Assembly: GCF_027943255.1 (NCBI RefSeq)
Contig: NC_072893.1
Span: 94,929,784-94,993,783, forward strand
Origin: Anastrepha obliqua
Lineage: Eukaryota > Arthropoda > Insecta > Diptera > Tephritidae
Direction of reading: 5' to 3'
DNA length: 64,000 nucleotides
Each line of letters opens with the position of its first letter. The stretch's first letter is position 1. The notes beneath the pieces were generated by a model, which had not been told where the DNA came from, did not search any database, and worked only from the letters and a program-made list of their open reading frames with translations. Made by a program: the position numbers and the translations under genes. Shown here in pieces: positions 31,672-42,574 of this stretch.

Positions 31672-33972
31672 ACATCAGTCAAGAGGTTTCTATATACATC
31701 TCTTCACTTTAACCCATATATTTACAACTTTATTTGTCTTTGAAAAATTTATGTAGTAAGTTTTTCACAAAAATCTGTGGCTAAAAATATTCGTACAGGT
31801 ACTCATACTCGTAGAGCTGTCTCTGGTAGCAATAGTAGTCATATACCATATGACGCATTGTGTGCGACATCAAACTTCCTTCAGTAGACCTGCAGGCAAA
31901 ACACTCCGTTAGAAGCGCGGAAATGAGGCTCAACACTTAAAAGATGGATCGGCATTTCAGCCCACAATCGGCCAATAATTGTAACCGACTCTGAACACTA
32001 AACGCACAGAATCCCTGCTGAGCCAAAATACGCATAGCCTTAGCACACTGGGATAAAGAAGAAGAAGACAGCTCTTTGCCACTATCCTGCTCTATTCAGA
32101 CGAAGATTCAATTCATAAACATTTCTTTAATGAGTTGGAAGATCTCAGCACAATGAAATTTAGGGATATTCTAAAGGTTTTGAAAAGTTCACATTGGTTT
32201 TAAGGAGATCATAAAAGTTCCTCATCTGGCATCACAATGGGCTAAGAGCTTAAGTGTGGCTCGTAGTCGACAACCGCTAAAATCTAGCCGAACCGTTTGA
32301 ACACCGGCACTAATTTTAACTGTAAGTAAAAATATTTACGAGTCGTGAAACTATAAAGATTTTCAATAAGAGCAATGAAGGCGGGCGACTTATGACGAAA
32401 CCGATGACAGCCACAGACTTTTGAGTGAAACACGCACTAAAATATCACAAGTCGGTAGTGGGTTAATATAACACTATTCCAACTTTCCCGATGTCTCTTC
32501 TACTTTAGAACACAGTGGATGTAATTGGGACTACCGACGGCGTATAGCCTTCATAAGCCTGTAGGAAATGAACTTGGATGCAAGTACCTGTTGTGTCTTC
32601 GGACATAAACGCGACCCCAGGCAGAATTTAGCCGAGGTAAGAGGATTTCTATAGTATTAGTAAGTGCGTACCCCACATACCATTGATGTGACACTTTTGA
32701 GATGTTTCTGACGTTTTGATTTAAAACTCCTTCAAAACAACAAATCCTCAGGCTGAGTACTGCAATTCAAAAAATTAAGCACATCGAACAAAATAATTGA
32801 GAATCTACTTCTTGCAGAGTTAAGTTCTTGACTTACGGATTTATAGGAAGACAATGTTAAAGTTCAAAGCATTTATGAAATACATCAGCTAAGTTAGCAA
32901 TACTGATGAAGTTAATACAGTAAAATACCTGCAACAAAAATTAAGCTTTATCCTGTGCGCTTATAAAAGAAGTTGAACTGTTTTGTAGTGCTGAAGATAG
33001 GGTCATTATCTTATAACTGCCTTTTGGCAGTTAAGCCCCCAAGTGTTGAGGCCGAAAGTGGTTCTTTATTAGCAGATTTTGTATAGTGTAGAAGGTTCTA
33101 GATTAAGTTAAGTCAAATTTTAGTTAATCATGTTTTTTCTTTAATATATTTTTTTTTCATATTAAATTTTACTTTCACAAAAACCATGTATTAACATTCT
33201 TATTTATGATTTAAGCAATCCTGTTTTTTTTTTTTTTGTAACATAACATAACATAGGTACCTCAGTACTAATAATCAAACTATTGATTTTTATCATCAAA
33301 AACTCTTCAGCACTATTCATCATACTCCTCATTTTTCTAACACAAACTCCTGTTAATAATAATTAAATTACGCATTATTATCATTACAAACTATTCCGTT
33401 GCCACTGCACTGCGTGGAGCAGTTGCACTAGCATAATTAAAAGAAAGGCACCCGTGTTGCCATTATGCCTCAATACCGTGTTGCCACAAGACCAACCATA
33501 ACACAATAATTTCAGCGGAAAATCTAATTTTCACTAAAGAAATATGTGATTTTGAAAATACTTATGCACAATTTTATGTAATATTTATATTTGACGGCGG
33601 GAAAAAATTTTTTCACGAGAAACCAAATTTTCACTGCGAGCATCTCAGTAGTGCTGTTAACACCACGAAACACATGAGACTACTGGATCAGACTAAAAGT
33701 TTATTAGACGGCACAGATGGAGCAAGTCAACATTTCAATCCCATTTTGCTGTTTCAACACCGTCGGTTTCAATGCTTGGGATCGTTATCTTCTTGTAAAT
33801 TCAAGTTGACTTCAAACATCTTCGCAGCTGACAGTAATAATGTTTTTCGGTAAATAAATAAAGAAGCCCTAAAATCAGCAGAACTAGCAGCCCCAAACCT
33901 GAACCTTAAATGAATACAGTTTTTTGAAGTTGTCAATTATCAGCGGTGCACTAGAATCGACGTATGAAACCA
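31672..33972. other. mostly non-coding, one LINE 3' remnant
   Basis: AT-rich. The recognisable content is the LINE remnant at 31980-32300. A pentanucleotide run (ACATA)n lies near 33240-33256 after a T-run. Confidence 0.5.
31980..32300 (+). pseudogene. RNase H LINE C-terminal remnant
   Basis: Around 32085-32205 one can read LCHYPALFRRRFNS followed by FLNELEDLSTMKFRDILKVL and KSSHWF. This fits the C-terminal zinc-knuckle tail (Leu-Cys-x-Cys-Pro-Ala-Leu) of RNase H LINEs, with the second Cys lost. Then comes the 3' UTR motif GGCATCACAATGGGCTAA shared with 56895-56915. Related to 23650-23960. Confidence 0.5.
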
Positions 33973-33974
33973 TA

Positions 33975-34854
33975 AAGTGGGCCATGTAAAATTTGCTTTT
34001 TGAATCGGCTATAAAAAAAAACTAATCAATATTTTTTCAAACCTTTTTTTTTACTTTGAAGATTGAACATTGTCATTTATGAATGAAAAATATTATCGTT
34101 CAAATGACTGCCACGACTGGCTTTACAGTAGGCCATTCGATCAACTCAATTTTTAAGCATATTTTCGATTGTTTGGGCTCCAATTTCATGAATGGCAACT
34201 TCGATTTCGTGTTTTAAAGCATCAACCGTCTCTGAATGGTTCGGATAGCATTTGTCCTTAACGGCTCCCCACAAAAATAGACCAACGGGCTTAAATCACA
34301 GCTCCGAGGCGGCCAATTGACATTCGAAAACGGTAGCCAAAAGTTCGAGTGTAACTTTGACAGTGTGACAAGTTGCACCATCCTGTTGAAACCAAATGTC
34401 GTCCATATCATTCTCTTTAGTTTTTGGAAACAAAAACTCGTTGAGCATGTCACGGTAACGCTCGCCATTTACTGTAACCGCGGCTCCTCGCTCATTTTCG
34501 AAAAAAAAATGGCCTGATGATGCCGCCAGACCAAAAACCGCACCAAACAGTGACTCGTTGTGGATGCATTTGCTTCTGTACAGTAACGTGTGGATTTTCT
34601 GAGCTCCAGAGCCCCAAATCCGACAATTTTGCTTATTGACTTAGCCACCGATGTGAAAATCAGAAAAGAAGAAGAAGACTCACCACTTTGGAAATAGGTT
34701 TTCAATATTTCCCAATTTTGTTCAAGCACATAGCGTCCCATTTCGTAAATGTCAAACCTTAAAGTAAATTATGAACACATTTGAAATGTCATTTGTGTTA
34801 CCATTCTCAAAAAAATAGGTGGTTCAAAAAGCAAACGCTATATGGCCCACCCTG
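33975..34854 (-). mobile_element. rosa-type mariner deletion derivative, 880 bp
   Basis: Left end AAGTGGGCCATGTAAAATTT then GCTTTTTGAA; the reverse complement of the right end is CAGGGTGGGCCATATAGCGT then TTGCTTTTTGAA. TA flanks both sides (33973-33974, 34855-34856). The minus-strand transposase remnant keeps LEQNWEILKTYFQSGES (N-terminus, 34730), then a deletion, then FENERGAAVTVNGERYRDML-type codons, MDDIWFQQDGATCHT (second catalytic Asp, near 34400) and, in another frame, NVNWPPRSCDLSPLVYF, where the third Asp reads Val. The C-terminus EIEVAIHEIGAQTIEN is legible near 34170. Confidence 0.83.
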
Positions 34855-34856
34855 TA

Positions 34857-35330
34857 TTTACCCAAAAGTAAGTTTCGTCCGCGAATACTATGTTTGCCCA
34901 TTCCGTTCTGAACTTACCTTAGATCATTCAAGTCTTTTTTCAATGTGTGATATTGAGAGCGGCGAGTTTTTCAACCTGTTCCGGTCGTGTTTTTCAAAGG
35001 TCTTCTGCACATAAACATCCTCGAATGGTGTCTTTTCTTCCTCTGTCCACTTTTCTTTAAAACTACTTCAGATTCATACAACAAGAAGTTCCGCTTTGTC
35101 ACAAACAAATCAAAGATATTCTGATTTTGCTTTGCGCATGTATTTTCCTTGGGCCTCATCCGAGGAAGTCGTCAACGTTTTTAACTTAGATATACCGTTG
35201 CACCCATTTATTTGTGAACGCCTTCGACTTTTTTAAACATTTTTCTGCCGATGCACGTGAAATTTTTCGACTCTTAGGGTGTGTACCTACATAGGAACAC
35301 TGCCTTAAATCGTTTCTCATACGCTGAACT
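34857..35330 (-). pseudogene. Tc1-like (DD34E) transposase fragment
   Basis: Minus-strand N-terminal part: SRKISRASAEKCLKKSKAFT and NKWVQRYIQVKNVDDLPR-like codons, MRPKENTCAKQNQNIFDLFV (second helix-turn-helix), and, just before the rosa-type element, EWANIVFADETYFWVN, which is the first catalytic Asp motif. The rest of the enzyme is absent on the far side of the 33975-34854 insertion. Broken by stops and frameshifts. Confidence 0.65.
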
Positions 35331-36964
35331 CGTTTTGTAAAAACAACATAAATATATGTATATGTACCGAACTAGTTTTTATTAATTTCAGTCTTTCACC
35401 AATTTAAAGCGGTGACGTTATAAATTTGAAAAAAATCCGGGAATGGTACTTGCCAGTAACTCCAGTAGACGAAAATGCACACACGGATATTTTCAGTGGT
35501 AGACCTCGAAGCTTTCTAGCTACAGTTTTAGAAAGTAGCTGCTACTGAAACCATCTTTTCAACTTCCCCATGTCATGTGGTTAAATTTCCTTCAAGTAAA
35601 TATTTCATAATTGAAAATTAACACGACAGCTAAAATAACGTAATGATATGCATGCAGACCCAATGCTTCCGAATATAAATTCACTCCTTTCATATATACA
35701 TACCTTACACTTATGAGTTCGAGACTGGTAATATAATTTAACCTAAACGCAAGCCACTTCCCGCTATTCTAGGGAAGAAGTAGAAGTTTCGAAGCAGCAA
35801 AACTCCGAACACTCACGCAAAATTTAGGTAGCTCAGCGCAATCCGAGTGACAACGGCATGCAGCGGGTGACAAATGGCTGAGCAACGTTGCATGAGCCCA
35901 AGAACTATCGAACGCGTGTTTGTGTGCGTGATTTATGTATGACTCTGTGTTAGTATCTGCAGGCGACACAACCATCGCAGCAATAACTCACCTTACCCAA
36001 AACTGCAGACAACCAAACGCTCTTCATTTAGCGACATCCTCGTAGTTGTTGGCATTTTCTTTGAGCAATTGCCCGAATGGCTTGAGCAATAAAGTCGATC
36101 TATCGTCGATGCTGCAACCGTTGACTGCGTACTACTATCTACTTGCCACACTCATTGATAAATGTGCAAGTGCAAATGTGACAATAAGTTAAGAATTGTG
36201 GCAAAAATATCATCTGCGGGAGGAGGGCGCTTTCTAGTGCGTCCAAGTATGAACGAATTCCTAGAGTTTGTGTTGATATATTCTCGCATGTCACGATGAT
36301 GTTTTATCAATAAAGTCGCTATGATGAAAAACCGCTATTGGATTTTTAATTAATCGCAGCACATCGTTTACAATAGCACACTCAAGCAAAACAATTTCCG
36401 TATAAACCACTACCCAGTTTTAAACCAATTTATTACATATCAATTTATTCATGCAAGATTTCCATAATCTATACAACCAGAAATTAGAAGAAAGAAGTTA
36501 AATTTTATCCATTAAATCTAGTCCCTTATAGTCTCTTGGACATATAGCCGAATCGCTATCCCACATACGGGGGAAAGAGAAGAAAAATGTGATCCAAAAC
36601 CTCTAGAAGTATTTGGAAAAATGGCCTTGTCATGTTATCTAAATCTGGTTACGTAATTTCCACACCAAGGTGAAAATGGAATAACATAGAAGTTTAGCTT
36701 CTACCTCGACTAAACCCTATCCCTTGGTCTAAATCACATCGACTTTACTGGAGCTGAAATACCAAGGAGTGACAGTCGCGAAAAACTTTTTATGATGACT
36801 GTGTCATACACGAAAATCTCAAGTACACTTGACTCCTTATGGTTACGATATTATCTCCGTGCAAATCTCAAGCGAAGAAAAAAAGCAAGAAATTCTCGAC
36901 CTTAAAATAATGCAATTTAAGTTGCTTGCTGGCTTATTTGTTAACTTGCAGAAGCATTAAGAGT
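35331..36964. other. no gene seen
   Basis: Non-coding sequence. The stretch 35760-36130 is less AT-rich than its surroundings but has no frame or motif I can identify. Confidence 0.55.
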
Positions 36965-37148
36965 TGCCGGCCTAGCCAAATAGGTTGATGCGTTATTCGT
37001 AGTGCGCGACTCGAAACCCCGGGCATAAAGCACCATATGGTTAGTGAACAATTTTCTATTAGCAGTCGCCCCTCAGCAGGCAATGGCAAACCTCTGTGTG
37101 TATTTCTACCCCGAAAAAGGTCCTCATAAAAAACATCTGCCCTTGGGA
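36965..37148 (+). mobile_element. tRNA-derived SINE, 3' truncated
   Basis: Plus-strand copy with a degraded head (TTGCCGGCCTAGCCAAATAG, then GCGACTCGAAACCCC in place of the B box) and body (TATTAGCAGTCGCCCCTCAG, CAGGCAATGGCAAACCTCTG). It stops after CATCTGCCCTTGG, where a mariner fragment begins. Confidence 0.8.
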
Positions 37149-37154
37149 GATGGT

Positions 37155-37515
37155 ATAAAACCGTATCATGTACCACTGTTTTAAGTTTGCCCCATTTGGA
37201 CAGTTGCAACATCACCAGATTTTATGAAAAAACGGGAGATCAGTCGTTTTCCGCGAGCTATTTTTGTTGGATTAAAATCTTCCAATTTTTCAACATTTCT
37301 TTACACCAATCGGCATTAATTCCTTTTTAGACAATTGTCCAATCATGCGTTATCCAATGAGAACAAATGTTCTGACGACCAAATATGCATGCAATATTGA
37401 GTGTATGTTGGTCCCACTAATGCCCAAGGATGCCTCTGCTTCGAAGTACTATTATGTCACTTGATAATCTTGCGTTTACGATTGCATAGCATCGAAAGAT
37501 TGAAAAGCTGAATAC
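37155..37515 (-). pseudogene. mariner fragment, mellifera-like
   Basis: About 360 bp related to the interior of the element at 1-1262 (compare 400-840). Shared stretches include GTACCACT near the left end, CTATTTTTGTTGGAT, ATGCAATATTGA, and TGTATG(C/T)TGGTCCCACTAATGCC. It covers part of the transposase between the helix-turn-helix and the first catalytic region, with deletions and stops. Both ends of the element are missing. Confidence 0.75.
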
Positions 37516-37789
37516 AGCTGCTCTTTGCATAAGGAATTTGTGAATTTCGTACAAAGTTCGAGGCTTAGATATATGAGTTTTTTTTTTAAATGAAGTATGT
37601 TTTCAAACTTATATTTTTAGATAAAAAACTGTTTATTTAAAATATTGTGCATTGTTACAAAACATTTAGCATGAAAAATATTGCGAGTATTGATAGAATG
37701 CTGAAGCGACTTAATATAATTATGTAAGTATTCCGATCAGCTGCTGGTTTACAGAATACTTGCTTGTAAATATTCAGTGAACGACTCGG

Positions 37790-39136
37790 TAATATTTTGT
37801 TATTTGCCTGCACAAGGCTTTTTGGTAAGACATGGGAACTAAACGCTAGAATGACCTGGACATTCACAACAGTTGTGAAACCCATAGTCACTTATGCATC
37901 CTTAGCATGGTGGCCCAAGGTCAAGCAAAGAAAGGCAGCAATCGAATTAAACAAACTGCATCGCCTGATATGTGTTGGTTATACAGGGGCTATGAAAACA
38001 TGTCCCACGGATGCATTGGGTGTGCTCCTGAACATACCACCGCTTCCAATCTTGATTGAAAGGGAAGCTCGCTCGAGCGCCTTAAGATTAAAAGGTATAT
38101 CTGAACTTAAAAGTGGGGATATGAAAGGGCATTTAAAGATCTGAGAATATTTCCTACATAGTCCCATTCTTCATAGGGATGATATACTATCACCCAAACC
38201 AATACTCTTCAGGAACTTCCAAGTTATAATTAATGAACGCACAGACTGGAGAACTAACTCTATCACTTTCAAACCTGGCTTCCAGCTATGACTTACTGAT
38301 GGGTCCAAATTGGAAAATGGTAGAACGGGATTCTACCCAACAATATTCCAGGCAGAAATACATGCCATTGAAATATGTGTGACAGAATGCCTTAGCAGGA
38401 AAATGAGAGGTACTCACATCTACATATTTTCAGACAGCCAAGCGGCTCTAAAAGCCCTTCTATCAACAACTATCACCTATAAATTGGTAAATGATTGCCT
38501 AAACCTTCTCAACGCGTTAGGTAACCTCATTATAGTAACACTAGGCTGGATTCCGGGACATGAAGGACATGAGGGAAATGAAATGGCTGATGACCTTGCA
38601 AAACAAGGAGCAAATATGCAACTTACTGGTCCTGAGACTTTCTGTGGACTCACAAAAGGCCACATTAATGAATTCCTTAGGAAATGGGAAGAAAGAAAAT
38701 TTGCTGCACACTGGCTAAACTGTGCCGGTCAGCGTCAAGCCAAACTATTCCTAAGTCCCAACAAAGGAATATCTGACAAGCTTCTCTCACTAAGCAGAGT
38801 AGATCTGCGTCTTTTAACAGGATATCTTACAGGTCACTGCAGCCTGAGGTACCATCTAAATAATATTGCTCTATCTGAGACCAATGTCTGCCGCTTTTGC
38901 GAAATGGACATAGAAAGCTCAGAACATGTGCTTTGTGAATGTCCTGCGTTGGGCAGACAAAGACTTCACCACCTTGGTGGTATCGTAGTATCTCCATTGA
39001 ATCTTTGGAACAACAAACCCAAAATTGTACTAAAATTTTTAAAAAGCCTAAAACTCTAGGGTTACAAAATAGGCCTTTCACAATAGATCAGCTCTGGTCG
39101 CAGTGCGTAATGGCCTTCTAATAATAATAATAATAA
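37790..39136 (+). mobile_element. RNase H LINE (I-like), 5' truncated, (TAA)n tail
   Basis: Non-LTR retrotransposon 3' portion: end of reverse transcriptase, RNase H, C-terminal zinc tail, 3' UTR and TAATAATAATAATAATAT at 39119-39136. A (TAA)n tail is known from the I factor, so I place it near the I clade. It differs clearly from the (CTAC)n-tailed LINEs at 42575 and 47626. Confidence 0.85.
37797..39059 (+). pseudogene. LINE reverse transcriptase C-terminus plus RNase H
   Basis: Open from 37797 to a stop near 38142 (thumb: KPIVTYASLAWWP, ELNKLHRLICVGYTGAMKTC, PTDALGVLLNIPPL). A second stop lies just before LTDGSKLENG (38295). From there it is open to 39059. RNase H residues visible are Asp in TDGS, Glu in FQAEIHAIE, Asp in FSDSQAALKAL and Asp in GNEMADDLA, so the active site is complete. 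About 30 residues between TDGS and FQAE are shorter than usual. The C-terminal tail CRFCEMDIESSEHVLCECPA is a zinc-knuckle. Two nonsense codons and truncation make it non-functional. Confidence 0.88.
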
Positions 39137-39736
39137 TATTTAAATTGAACAAAAAAATTATTACTCATCCTTCTGCTTCTAAATCTACACCGTTGACGTC
39201 ACAGCAAATTCGGAAGTCGCAATCTTATATTCTATAATTTTTGGATCAGCTGGAATTTATTGGAACGATGTTTTAGCCGATAATGTTTTATAAACTAATA
39301 CAAACAAACAAAAAAATTCTGAATTTGAGTTTGGAAATCTAAAGGAAATCCGCTATTGCTTGAAACCATTCAATTAAAGCAGTTGAAGGAACTTTCTGGA
39401 GCACAATAATGGATTATGACAAAGGATTTTTTAATAAAAACATAACCCATCTTGAGCTAATTTTATTCTAAGATACTTTCGTAAAATTCGCAAAATGCAT
39501 ATGGACTGAGAGATTTGGCTCATTTCAAGTGAAGTATAGCTTGCGGTGTTTTCAGTACTTCAACCTGTGTGTTTTCTCACAGGAAATTAACATTCAGCTC
39601 ACCGAAAACGTCTGGTGGAGCGACTGTTACGTTCAATGAATGCGCTTTGATAGAAATAAACCATGAATAACGTCTTAACGTTGCCAGATATTCACAATAT
39701 ATGCGCATATATTGAATTACAAAATTGACATAAATA
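39137..39736. other. no gene seen
   Basis: AT-rich spacer between two LINE fragments. Confidence 0.6.
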
Positions 39737-39737
39737 G

Positions 39738-40137
39738 ATTCTGTTCGAGAGAAAAGTTCTTCGTAAGATCATCGGTCCTGTGCGCGTTGGCAAAGACTAC
39801 CGTTCAAGAATGAACCACGAGCTGTATGAGCTCTACGCCGACATTGACGTAGTTCAACGCATCGCCATCCAACGCCTGCGTTGGCTAGGGCATGTCTTGC
39901 GTATGGATGAAGAAGCTCCAGCAAAGAAGGTGTTCGAGGGCGAAGTCCAAGGGAGCCGACGCAGAGGAAGACCATTGCTCCGGTGGAAAGACCAGGTGGA
40001 GGAAACCCTATGCTAGCTTGGTGTACAGAATTGGAGAAGGCGCGCGCGGAGCAGAGGCGCCTGGAAAGAGCTAGTGAGCTCGGCCGTAACTCGGTAACGG
40101 GTTGTTATGGCCACCTAAGAAGAAGAAGAAGAAGATT
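39738..40137 (+). pseudogene. RTE LINE 3' fragment with (GAA)n tail
   Basis: C-terminal end of an RTE reverse transcriptase, different from 18832-21650 in sequence but with the same architecture: a KVLRKIIGPVRVGKDYRS stretch, NHELYELYADIDVVQRIAIQ, RLRWLGHVLRMDEEAPA, RRGRPLLRWKDQVEE, a nonsense codon at 40013-40015, then LGVQNWRRRARSRGAWKELV. The tail is AAGAAGAAGAAGAAGAAG (to about 40134). AGATTCT occurs at both borders (39739-39745 and 40133-40139), a possible short target duplication. Confidence 0.85.
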
Positions 40138-40144
40138 CTAAATA

Positions 40145-40559
40145 AAGGGTGGTTAAATTTCAATGGCCGATGTTGAATATGAACCACACCTACACGTCAA
40201 TGACACCTTTCTTTGGGGTTGTTTGAAAGAAAAGGTATACGTTGATAAGCCAGCAACAATTCAAGAGCTAAAGAATGAGATAATTCGTCACATTAACGGC
40301 ATAGAACCTCAATTATGCCTCAGCGTCATCGAACACCGGCCCTTGAAACTTAACCACCCTTTATATAAGGGATATTTGCATTTGGTGGTCTTTGGAGGTG
40401 TACCGCCGAGGCCGCGGCGGCCATTTGGCCGATATTTTATTCCACACGTAATTGAGCCATACCAATATGATAATATAATAAAGATAAATGGCAATAATTT
40501 CCTAAAAAAATTGTATTTTATTCAAAATCAACACCGGCCCTTAAAACTTCACCACCCTT
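40145..40559 (+). mobile_element. rosa-type mariner derivative, 415 bp, with an extra internal end
   Basis: Left end AAGGGTGGTTAAATTTCAAT and reverse complement of the right end AAGGGTGGTGAAGTTTTAAG, both followed by GGCCG(A/G)TGTTGA. TA flanks both sides (40143-40144, 40560-40561). The remnant C-terminal transposase reads NDTFLWGCLKEKVYVDKPAT, IQELKNEIIRHINGIEPQLC and then runs into a third terminal repeat at about 40331-40366 (ACACCGGCCCTTGAAACTTA, ACCACCCTTTAT), after which transposase-end and 3' sequences resume. It is a deletion derivative with a duplicated end inside. Confidence 0.85.
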
Positions 40560-40612
40560 TATATTAAGCATTACTATGCAAAGCGAATTTTTTTTTAAGA
40601 ATTATACATATG

Positions 40613-40853
40613 ACGGCCGCCCGACTACCATCCGAAAGCACACAGGATCAAAACAGGTTCTATCGAATGATAGAAATGTTTTTTTAATAGCAATACAAAC
40701 TCCCGACTGTGTTTCCACAAAAAAAAACCGTTCGGAGTCGGATTAAAAATGTAGGTCCCTCCATTTGTGGAGCATGCAGCATCAAGACGCACACCACAAA
40801 TAACAGAAGAAATGGTTTTCCTCGAGGAATGGGGGTAGAAACCAGCCAAATTC
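40613..40853 (+). mobile_element. tRNA-derived SINE, eroded
   Basis: Plus-strand copy starting GACGGCCGCCCGACTACCAT. The A box is deleted and the B box is broken by an insertion. The 3' half is clear: CGTTCGGAGTCGGAT, GTAGGTCCCTCCATTTGTGG, CATCAAGACGCACACCACAA and CCAGCCAAATTCG in place of GGCCAAAC. The tail is missing. Confidence 0.78.
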
Positions 40854-40859
40854 GTCGAA

Positions 40860-42574
40860 AGTTTTCTACAAACAATAATAAAAGAGTCCAAAAAAAATGG
40901 TTTGTGAGCAAATAATTCTATTTTTTTACGTACTGTTAAATTTATATAAAAAATAGCAAAAAATAGCTGTGGAATAATTTATAATTATAAAAAATGCAAA
41001 ATTTTAAAGATCGTTTAAAAAATCGTCTTCACATGCAAAGTATGTACTTATGTGAGTCACTGTATGTATGGTTATGCGTTAGGTTACTTGTCGATGCCGG
41101 TTAACGAATTTAGATTCATCGCAACAAAATCAATCAACTTAGAATAATTGAGTTGTCTCAAAAAGATAAATTAATTCAAAGCACCGCTGAAGCTCGAACT
41201 ATTTCAAAATGAAATACCAGAATTTGTCTTCTACAGCGCACGCGGAACAGCCACATCCAATTGCCTAATGCTTTCAATGCAAAAAAAATTGTTCGCCTCT
41301 CCACCACATTTATTTGTGCTGTCAAAACACCAGCACTTCCTAAATAAGTTACCTAGTAACCTTGCAACCAAAGAAATCGAAGAAACCAACCGTTCAAATG
41401 AAAGACAAGCAATCAGCAGCATTCGTGTGGTCAGCGCAATGTATCATCATCAGCTTCAACCAACCAATGAAGCAGCCATCAGTAACGTCAATTGCGTTGC
41501 ATCATTTCTTCTTCGTATCCTATGTGAGAAGCACATGAAACCGAAGCATGCAACACGAAACACAGAGTTTGCAGCAAGCGACATCCATAGTCGCGGCGTG
41601 GGAGATAAATTACCGCAGCGCCATTTTCACTTAAATGAATTGCAGCTGTTGCTTCTCTTTAAAGCGAACAAAATACAAATGCATTGTAAAGAAGTTAAAT
41701 GATGCTTGTCACCAACACTCTCGTGCAGCGGCACGACGCACCTTAGTATTTATACAACATCCATACCTATAAGTTACATACATACATACTTGTATGGACT
41801 CGTATATGAAACACTGAAAAGCACTGAACGATGTTGGCGTTGCAAGTGATACATGTGGTTGGTGCGGGGGGAGAGTTGGTGTGGATATAATGGGTAACGA
41901 AAGGATTGCCACAATGGCTTTCACTTAAATTATGTTAATGGCACTGACGATGACGAGAAATCTGGCACTAGGTTGATGATGTGTCGTTTATGATTCTACT
42001 GATGGTGGTACTCATTTTGCCCGCCACGATATGACGGCAGTTGCTAATGATAACAATAATGATGAAATGGTTTTGAATAGACTGGGTTATATCTTTATTA
42101 AGATCCAGTTAATATCAGGAGTCATTTTCCTTCTTATAATTAAAGAAACTAAATTGTTTACCTTAAACAAGGTGTACAAGCTAATTATTGGTGTTCGCAT
42201 TTGGAACAATAATAAAAAATTGTATTACTGGATCGTACATGCAGGAATTCATATGGAAAAATAAAGTTTTAATCGCTGGACTAGGTAGGTATCATTGAAA
42301 TGGAAAGAATGATTTTACGGCACAGCTTCGATGCTACTAAATTACTTCGATGCTATTTTATTTCATTTGCTGTGGCTATACTTTGGGCTGCAAAAATTGA
42401 AGCTACCACAGTGAAAGCAAAGCAATACAAAAGCGAAACCAAAGCTGTGCTGCCGCTTTTCTACGAAGAATGTTACAGCAGGGTAATTTAGAAAAAGCAA
42501 ACGGTTTGCTGTAGCTTTTGCTTCCCAAAGGATTTGACATCATGAGTGCTAATGTCTTATTTTTAAGTTACAAG
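40860..42574. other. no supported gene
   Basis: Non-coding by my reading. A 144-codon open frame at 41268-41702 and shorter ones nearby show no domain, repeat or composition that supports a gene, but I cannot exclude a small host exon here. Confidence 0.45.

Noticed and set aside
41268..41702. 144-codon open frame on the plus strand
   Set aside because: No motif, no repeats and no recognisable domain. The length is possible by chance in 64 kb. Kept only as a remark in the spacer entry.
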